Assembly: GCF_023272795.1 (NCBI RefSeq)
Contig: NZ_CP096829.1
Location: 4,030,001 to 4,094,000 of the forward strand
Source: Flavobacterium humidisoli
GTDB lineage: Bacteria > Bacteroidota > Bacteroidia > Flavobacteriales > Flavobacteriaceae
Length of the DNA stretch: 64,000 bases
Reading direction: 5' to 3'
Both the position numbers and the translations under genes were made by a program. Under the pieces are notes generated by a model, which saw only the letters and a list, made by a program, of their open reading frames with translations, searched no databases and was not told where the DNA came from. The number at the start of each line of letters is the position of its first letter. Position 1 is the first letter of the stretch. This document shows positions 58,887 through 64,000 of the stretch, piece by piece.

Positions 58887-60635
58887 ATGCTAATGAAAGA
58901 AATCGTACACAAAAAATTAAATGAACTACAGGCAACTGCAATTTGCGGAAACGACATTAGCTCTTCTTGCTTATATGTTTCAGCGCTAACCATTTTATAC
59001 GCAGGTCAATATGCTTGGATTTCACTTCTAATTGTTGCTGTTGTATTATTTCTTTTCCGAAAAATTTATGCTGAAGTTGTTGGAGCAATTCCTTTAAATG
59101 GCGGTGCTTACAATGTTTTATTAAATACTTCGACAAAACGTCTAGCTTCTTTAGCGGCGACTTTAACGGTTTTATCCTACATGGCAACCGCTGTGATTTC
59201 TGCTTCTGAAGGAATGCATTACCTGCACGGAATCTTTGAAGGTCTAAATGTAACCATTGCAACAGTAGTCGTTTTAATTCTATTTACTGGATTAGCCATT
59301 TTAGGAATTGGAGAATCGGCATTTGTGGCTGTCATTATTTTTATTACACATATTGGCACGTTGGCTTTGCTGGTTTTAGCATCAATTTGGTTTGTCCTAA
59401 CTCACGGGTTAGATACTTTTCACATCAATTGGCAAACACCAATTTCGTCGGGAAATATAAAAACAGCTCTTTTTCTTGGCTTTTCGGCAGCAATGCTTGG
59501 AATTTCAGGTTTCGAAAGTTCTGCCAATTTTGTGGAAGAACAAGAGCATGTTGTTTTTCCTAAAACACTTCGAAACATGTGGGGAATTGTAAGTTTCTTC
59601 AATCCTGTAATTGCTATTTTGTTAATCAGCGTTATTCCGCTTACGGAGGTCCGCGAAAACAAAGAATCTCTTTTAGCACATTTGGGAGAAACAACAGGTG
59701 GATCTTGGTTAGCATGGCTTATCTCTATAGATGCTGTTATGGTACTTTGTGGAGCCGTTTTAACCTCATTTGTAGGTGTTTCGGGACTTTTAAACCGAAT
59801 GACATTAGACCGAATCCTTCCTAATTATTTTCTAAAACAAAACAAAAGAGGGTCTCATTATAGAATTGTTTTAAGTTTTCTAATTCTTTGCATTTCTGTT
59901 CTTTTTGCGACAAACGGACATTTAGAATCTCTTGCTGGAGTTTATACTTTTTCATTTTTAGCTGTTATGGCTCTTTTCGGAATTGGAAATCTGCTTTTAA
60001 AATACAAACGCAGAAAATTGCCAAGACCAGAACGTGCACGAGGCATTGCAGTCGTAACCGCTGTAGCTTTTGTAATTGCTGCTTTTTTTGGAAATATGCT
60101 CCTCAACATCAATTCGTTTTACACCTTTTTGCAATATATGATTCCAGCCTTACTCTTTATTGGAATTATGCTCAATCGCGTTACTTTAATACGTCTATTA
60201 ATAGAAGCTCTCGAATATTTCTATCAACCATTGCGTAAAATGGTTATCCTTAGTAATCGTTATCTTGAAAAACTAAGTTCGAAAATTAACTCTCAAGAGT
60301 TTGTTTTCTTTACAAAAGGAGATGACATTACGATCTTGAATAAAGTCTTACAATACGTGGAAGATAACGAAACTACAAAGAAATTAAAGATTGTTCATGT
60401 CAAAAAAGATCCTGTAGATAACGAAGCTCTCAAAAAGGATCTAGAAGTTTTAGATCGTGCTTACGACGGACTAGATATAGAATACATCGAAATTGAAGGC
60501 GTATTTGGTCCAGAAATAATCGACGAGCTTTCTGAAAAATGGAAAATCCCAAAAAACTTCATGTTTATCGGATCTCCAGGAAACAAATTCTCTTACCGTG
60601 TGGCCGATCTTGGTGGTGTTCGATTGATAATGTAG
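58887..60635 (+). CDS. APC-family amino acid/amine permease
   Basis: A 582-residue inner-membrane transporter with 12 predicted spans (about 25-440). AIPLNGGAYNVLLN (about 68-81), in the loop after helix 2, is the GGAY-type motif of the APC superfamily. ESSANFVEEQEHV (about 211-223) lies in a cytosolic loop. The C-terminal roughly 110 residues (about 470-582) are hydrophilic with an alpha/beta pattern (TILNKVLQYVEDNETTKKLKIVHVKKD, in part) resembling a UspA-like domain that may regulate transport. The substrate, an amino acid or amine, cannot be assigned. The gene stands alone. Confidence 0.85.
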   Translation: MLMKEIVHKKLNELQATAICGNDISSSCLYVSALTILYAGQYAWISLLIVAVVLFLFRKIYAEVVGAIPLNGGAYNVLLNTSTKRLASLAATLTVLSYMATAVISASEGMHYLHGIFEGLNVTIATVVVLILFTGLAILGIGESAFVAVIIFITHIGTLALLVLASIWFVLTHGLDTFHINWQTPISSGNIKTALFLGFSAAMLGISGFESSANFVEEQEHVVFPKTLRNMWGIVSFFNPVIAILLISVIPLTEVRENKESLLAHLGETTGGSWLAWLISIDAVMVLCGAVLTSFVGVSGLLNRMTLDRILPNYFLKQNKRGSHYRIVLSFLILCISVLFATNGHLESLAGVYTFSFLAVMALFGIGNLLLKYKRRKLPRPERARGIAVVTAVAFVIAAFFGNMLLNINSFYTFLQYMIPALLFIGIMLNRVTLIRLLIEALEYFYQPLRKMVILSNRYLEKLSSKINSQEFVFFTKGDDITILNKVLQYVEDNETTKKLKIVHVKKDPVDNEALKKDLEVLDRAYDGLDIEYIEIEGVFGPEIIDELSEKWKIPKNFMFIGSPGNKFSYRVADLGGVRLIM

Positions 60636-60727
60636 TTGTTGGGTTTGCTTTTTTGCGCCTTCAATAAGCACAAATGTTATCAATTAAAAATTATAAAAAT
60701 TTCAGCAATCTCTGCGTTTAAAAGAAT

Positions 60728-60769
60728 AGCCACACATTACAAAGATTAAAATAATTGTAATCTGTGGCT
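60728..60769. repeat. AATCTGTGGC hairpin repeat
   Basis: AGCCACA (60728-60734) and TGTGGCT (60763-60769) with ATTACA...TGTAAT between them. A related AATCTGTGGC element follows msrA at about 63020-63088. It lies between the convergent APC permease and aminotransferase genes and may end both. Confidence 0.55.
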
Positions 60770-60801
60770 AAAAAATATTTAGTTATTTGTAGTTATAAAA
60801 T

Positions 60802-62289
60802 CTAAGATTTAAACCAGCTCTCAACCAATTCATCTTCAAACGAAGTGGCATCTTGATGAATAAACTCGTTACGCATTTTATCATAAGAATAATCCAAAGC
60901 CCAAGTTTTATGATTTGCTGCCAACTCTTTTATACTCTTACAAACAAAAGCAATTTCAGCATCAGTAGTCGTTGGGTGAATTGACATTCTAATCCATCCC
61001 GGTTTTTTGATTAAATCACCAATTGTAATTTCATTAACCAGCTTATTAGAAGTTTCTTGATCAACATGTAATAAATAATGACCATAAGTTCCCGCACAGC
61101 TACATCCACCTCTAGTCTGAATTCCGAAACGATCATTCAAAATTTTAACGCCTAAATTGAAATGAAGATCATCAATAAAGAACGAAATGACACCAAGACG
61201 TTCTTTGTGTTGTCCAGCCAAAATTTTAATATTTTCAACCGATTCTAATTGAGAAAAAACATAATCAACAATTTCGTGCTCACGCTCCATAATGTTTTCA
61301 ATCCCCATTTCTTCTTTCAATTCAATGGCAAGCGCAATTTTAATAACTTGTAAAAATCCTGGTGTTCCACCATCTTCACGATCTTCAATATTATCAATAT
61401 ATTTATGCTCTCCCCAAGGATTTGTCCAACTTACTGTTCCTCCACCAGGGCAATCAGGAATCATATTATTGTATAATTTTTTATTGAAAATTAAAACCCC
61501 AGAAGTTCCTGGCCCACCCAAAAATTTATGAGGCGACATAAATACAGCGTCCAAATAAGCTTCTGGATCAGCTGGATGCATATCAATTTCTACATACGGT
61601 CCAGAACAAGCAAAATCAACAAAACATACACCATTGTAATGATGCATCAATTTTGCTGCTTCGTGAAAAGGAGTTCTTAATCCCGTAACATTTGAACATG
61701 CAGTAATAGAAGCAATTTTTATCGTTCTATCTTTATATTTTTCTAATAAAACTTCAAGATTCTCTAAATTGAAAAGCCCTTTTTCGCAAGAAGGAATAAT
61801 CTCTACATCTGCAATAGTTTCCAGCCAAGAAGTTTGATTCGAATGATGTTCCATGTGCGAAATAAAAACAATAGGTTTTTTTTCTTCCGGAATATTCGTG
61901 AAACTTTTCAAATTTTCTGGAATTTTCAAACCTAAAATACGCTGGAATTTATTGATAACTCCTGTCATTCCAGTTCCATCAGTAATTAAAACATCATCAT
62001 TACTTGCATTCGCATGACGTTTAATAATATGTCTTGCATGATGATACGCTTTTGTCATAGCAGTACCCGACACAGTAGTTTCTGTATGTGTGTTGGCCAC
62101 AAATGGTCCAAACTCATTTAAAAGTTTTTCTTCTATAGGGCGGTACAATCTTCCGCTGGCAGTCCAGTCAGTATAAATGATTGATTTTCTGCCATAAGGT
62201 GACGTAAATTCTTGATTTATTCCGACAATGTTTTGTCTAAATTCCTGAAAATAAGTTTCTAGAGTGATGGTACTATTTTTGCTATTCAT
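60802..62289 (-). CDS. Class V PLP-dependent aminotransferase/cysteine desulfurase-like enzyme
   Basis: A 495-residue fold-I PLP enzyme. GTGMTGVINKFQRIL (about 105-119) and DFACSGPYVEIDMHPA (about 220-235) bind the cofactor ring and ribose-like phosphate, and the PLP lysine is in FMSPHKFLGGPGTSG (about 248-262). GGCSCAG (about 392-398) places a Cys near the active-site loop of the cysteine desulfurase group, but the loop differs from IscS and SufS. Probable roles are desulfuration or beta-elimination on a cysteine-like substrate. It has its own promoter (TATATTTG) upstream. Confidence 0.85.
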   Translation of the reverse strand: MNSKNSTITLETYFQEFRQNIVGINQEFTSPYGRKSIIYTDWTASGRLYRPIEEKLLNEFGPFVANTHTETTVSGTAMTKAYHHARHIIKRHANASNDDVLITDGTGMTGVINKFQRILGLKIPENLKSFTNIPEEKKPIVFISHMEHHSNQTSWLETIADVEIIPSCEKGLFNLENLEVLLEKYKDRTIKIASITACSNVTGLRTPFHEAAKLMHHYNGVCFVDFACSGPYVEIDMHPADPEAYLDAVFMSPHKFLGGPGTSGVLIFNKKLYNNMIPDCPGGGTVSWTNPWGEHKYIDNIEDREDGGTPGFLQVIKIALAIELKEEMGIENIMEREHEIVDYVFSQLESVENIKILAGQHKERLGVISFFIDDLHFNLGVKILNDRFGIQTRGGCSCAGTYGHYLLHVDQETSNKLVNEITIGDLIKKPGWIRMSIHPTTTDAEIAFVCKSIKELAANHKTWALDYSYDKMRNEFIHQDATSFEDELVESWFKS

Positions 62290-62312
62290 TAGTTGTGCCT
62301 TGTGTTTGACTG

Positions 62313-62320
62313 CAAATATA
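62313..62320 (-). promoter_or_regulatory. Promoter -7 element of the class V aminotransferase gene
   Basis: The minus strand reads TATATTTG, matching TAnnTTTG, 23 bases before the start. Confidence 0.55.
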
Positions 62321-62471
62321 TCGCTTTTTTATAATATTGCGAATTTATCAATAGTAAACTTCAAACATTACATTCCTGTCGGGTATCTTTAGTTAAAAGA
62401 TCTTTTTTTTAATAAATTATCATAATATCCTATCGAATTAATAGGCATTAAACTAATAGAAAGTATTATTT

Positions 62472-63005
62472 ATGGGAAATTTATCAGTAGCTACCTTTGG
62501 TGGCGGTTGTTTTTGGTGTATCGAAGCTGTAATTCAGCGTTTAAAAGGTGTAGAATCAATAAAATCAGGTTATTCAGATGGCTTTATAAAAAATCCAGCG
62601 TATCGCGAAGTTTGTACTGGCAGAACTGGACATGCAGAAGTTATTCAAGTTACCTTTAATCCTGACATAATTTCATATCATGACTTAATTTTTATTTTTA
62701 TGACAAGTCATGATCCAACAACTTTGAATCGTCAAGGTGGCGACAGTGGAACGCAATACCGCTCGATCATTTTATATCATAATGATGAGCAGAAAGAAAT
62801 AGCAGAAAAAGTATTCGAAGAAGTACAGCCTGCTTATGCTGATCCAATTGTTACACAATTGAAGCCTTTTGAAGTTTTTTACGAAGCCGAAGATTATCAT
62901 CAAAATTATTACAATGAAAATCAAGAAGCTGGATATTGCCAAGTGGTCATTGATCCAAAAATTCAAAAACTTAAAAAAATGTATGCTGATAAATTAATTG
63001 GCTAA
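62472..63005 (+). CDS. msrA: Peptide methionine (S)-S-oxide reductase MsrA
   Basis: A 177-residue repair enzyme. GGGCFWCIEA (about 10-19) contains the catalytic Cys and the second reducible Cys; GYSDG (about 35-39) and HDPTTLNRQGGDSGTQYRS (about 83-101) complete the substrate site, and the late CQVVIDPK (about 157-164) contains the third Cys used to recycle the disulfide through thioredoxin. It reduces the S-diastereomer of methionine sulfoxide. The next gene encodes SelO, and both are linked to oxidative stress, so co-expression is likely. No MsrB domain is fused. Confidence 0.95.
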   Translation: MGNLSVATFGGGCFWCIEAVIQRLKGVESIKSGYSDGFIKNPAYREVCTGRTGHAEVIQVTFNPDIISYHDLIFIFMTSHDPTTLNRQGGDSGTQYRSIILYHNDEQKEIAEKVFEEVQPAYADPIVTQLKPFEVFYEAEDYHQNYYNENQEAGYCQVVIDPKIQKLKKMYADKLIG

Positions 63006-63014
63006 TTTTTAAGT

Positions 63015-63088
63015 TAAGCCATAGATTATATTGATTGAAACATTTTAGTTAAAAAGAAAATCTTTTAAAATCCTTTAATCTGTGGCAA
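63015..63088. repeat. Second AATCTGTGGC-type repeat
   Basis: AAGCCATAGATTATATTGATT and a downstream CCTTTAATCTGTGGC can pair imperfectly between msrA and selO. Related to the hairpin at 60728-60769. Confidence 0.4.
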
Positions 63089-63108
63089 TAAAAGTAAAGA
63101 AATAAAAA

Positions 63109-64000
63109 ATGAAAAATCTCAAAATAAATAATCGATTTACTGCCGAACTGCCAGCAGATCCAGACTTGACAAACGAAATTCGTCAAGTAAAAAACACGCT
63201 GTTTTCTTATGTAAATCCGACAAAACCTTCAAATCCAGAATTAATTCATGCATCTGAAGAAGTTGCTGCATTAGTTGGAATTTCTAAGGATGAAATCCAA
63301 TCAGAAGAATTTTTAAATGCTTTCTCTGGAAAAGATATCCTTCCTGGCACGCAGCCGTATGCCATGTGTTATGCCGGACATCAATTTGGAAATTGGGCGG
63401 GACAATTGGGAGACGGACGTGCGATTAATTTAACTGAAATTGAAAACAACAATCAATTTTACACACTTCAATTAAAAGGTGCTGGAAAAACGCCTTATTC
63501 TAGAACTGCAGATGGTTTAGCCGTTTTACGTTCGTCTATAAGAGAATATTTATGCGCCGAAGCGATGCATTATTTAGGAGTTCCCACTACTCGATCACTT
63601 TCTCTGATTCTTTCAGGCGATCAGGTTTTAAGAGATATTTTGTACAATGGAAATCCTGCTTATGAAAAAGGTGCTGTGGTCTGCCGTGTGGCGCCGTCAT
63701 TTATTCGTTTTGGAAGTTTTGAAATGCTGACTGCTCGAAATGAGCTCAAAAATTTAAAAGAATTTGTAGAATTTACAATCAAACATTATTTTCCAGAAAT
63801 TACCGGCGAGCCTAAAGAACAATATTTACAATTCTTTAAAAAAGTGGCAGATACAACTCGAGAAATGATTCTGCACTGGCAGCGTGTCGGATTTGTTCAT
63901 GGCGTAATGAATACCGATAATATGTCGATTCATGGAATTACGATTGATTACGGTCCGTACGGATGGTTAGAAAACTACGATCCAAATTGGACTCCAAATA
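63109..64000 (+). CDS. selO: SelO-type protein AMPylase, 3' end outside window
   Basis: The frame starts at ATG 63109 and runs off the right edge, giving 297 residues. The pseudokinase motifs of SelO (YdiU) are visible: QPYAMCYAGHQFGNWAGQLG (about 84-103), LQLKGAGKTPYSR (about 122-134, the inverted-ATP lysine), LRSSIREYLCAEAMHYLG (about 144-161) and HGVMNTDNMSIHGITIDYG (about 264-282), including the catalytic Asp/Asn region. SelO transfers AMP to protein Ser/Thr/Tyr residues in redox stress. The usual C-terminal Cys lies beyond the edge. It follows msrA by 103 bases. Confidence 0.92.
   Translation, partial: MKNLKINNRFTAELPADPDLTNEIRQVKNTLFSYVNPTKPSNPELIHASEEVAALVGISKDEIQSEEFLNAFSGKDILPGTQPYAMCYAGHQFGNWAGQLGDGRAINLTEIENNNQFYTLQLKGAGKTPYSRTADGLAVLRSSIREYLCAEAMHYLGVPTTRSLSLILSGDQVLRDILYNGNPAYEKGAVVCRVAPSFIRFGSFEMLTARNELKNLKEFVEFTIKHYFPEITGEPKEQYLQFFKKVADTTREMILHWQRVGFVHGVMNTDNMSIHGITIDYGPYGWLENYDPNWTPN

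Noticed and set aside
59579..60238. Cysteine-rich plus-strand ORFs within the APC permease
   Set aside because: Frame-shifted shadows of the permease; Cys/Phe/Arg-rich translations of hydrophobic codons.

Overview
The window is a stretch of chromosome from a Bacteroidetes bacterium, almost certainly a Flavobacterium. The evidence is an AT-rich sequence, start codons with little Shine-Dalgarno signal, repeated use of the Bacteroidetes promoter -7 element TAnnTTTG, a fused E1 alpha/beta 2-oxoacid dehydrogenase, an arginine decarboxylase next to a deoxyhypusine-synthase homologue, and many small families typical of Flavobacteriia. It is mostly housekeeping and small accessory genes. There is no phage, integrase, IS element, rRNA operon or CRISPR array.

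Layout. 1-2.6 kb: unknown membrane/coiled-coil genes, one split by an in-frame stop, an XRE regulator behind a large dyad, and two small exported proteins. 2.7-9.1 kb: Bcr/CflA-type efflux pump, type II NADH dehydrogenase, DEAD-box RNA helicase, a second superfamily-2 helicase and a DUF6155 protein. 9.3-18.2 kb: DUF3817/MscS pair, a Crp-like regulator with a quinone-oxidoreductase-like gene, fused E1 dehydrogenase, 2OG-Fe(II) oxygenase, SUI1 protein and a nucleoside phosphorylase. 18.2-22 kb: a DinB gene carrying a frameshift, VOC protein, a cytosolic SsuA/THI5-like binding protein, a membrane transglutaminase and a lipoprotein. 22-29 kb: ABC-F protein, Ntn-hydrolase, an ArsR/SRPBCC/DoxX/DUF4256 operon and methionine aminopeptidase. 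29-37 kb: SDR and Crp-like regulator sharing an identical 16-bp palindrome, ChrB-AraC fusion, short endonuclease V, HD hydrolase, orphan ECF sigma factor, tRNA-Tyr and tRNA-Val. 37-50 kb: ABC exporter, proline dehydrogenase, O-antigen-ligase/TPR protein, aroB, the speA/DHS-like/acidic-protein group and RecQ. 50-64 kb: PEP carboxylase, Lrp regulator, an M14 carboxypeptidase and XRE regulator with a divergent control region, acyltransferase, an envelope gene group with M23 peptidase, APC permease, class V aminotransferase, msrA and the start of selO.

The most notable material is regulatory and structural rather than a new gene cassette. Several regulators sit beside clear cognate-looking palindromes: TTTACANNTGTAAA around the XRE/M14 pair, TTTGCCATATGGCAAA twice around a Crp-like gene, CAGTCAAATNACT twice around the ArsR promoter, and GATAAC/GTTATC dyads downstream of another Crp-like gene. 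Two genes are broken by single-base events. Four dispersed intergenic repeat families form hairpins, some nested. I did not find a convincing wholly new multi-gene system; the best functional candidate is the arginine decarboxylase / deoxyhypusine-synthase-like / polyacidic protein trio.
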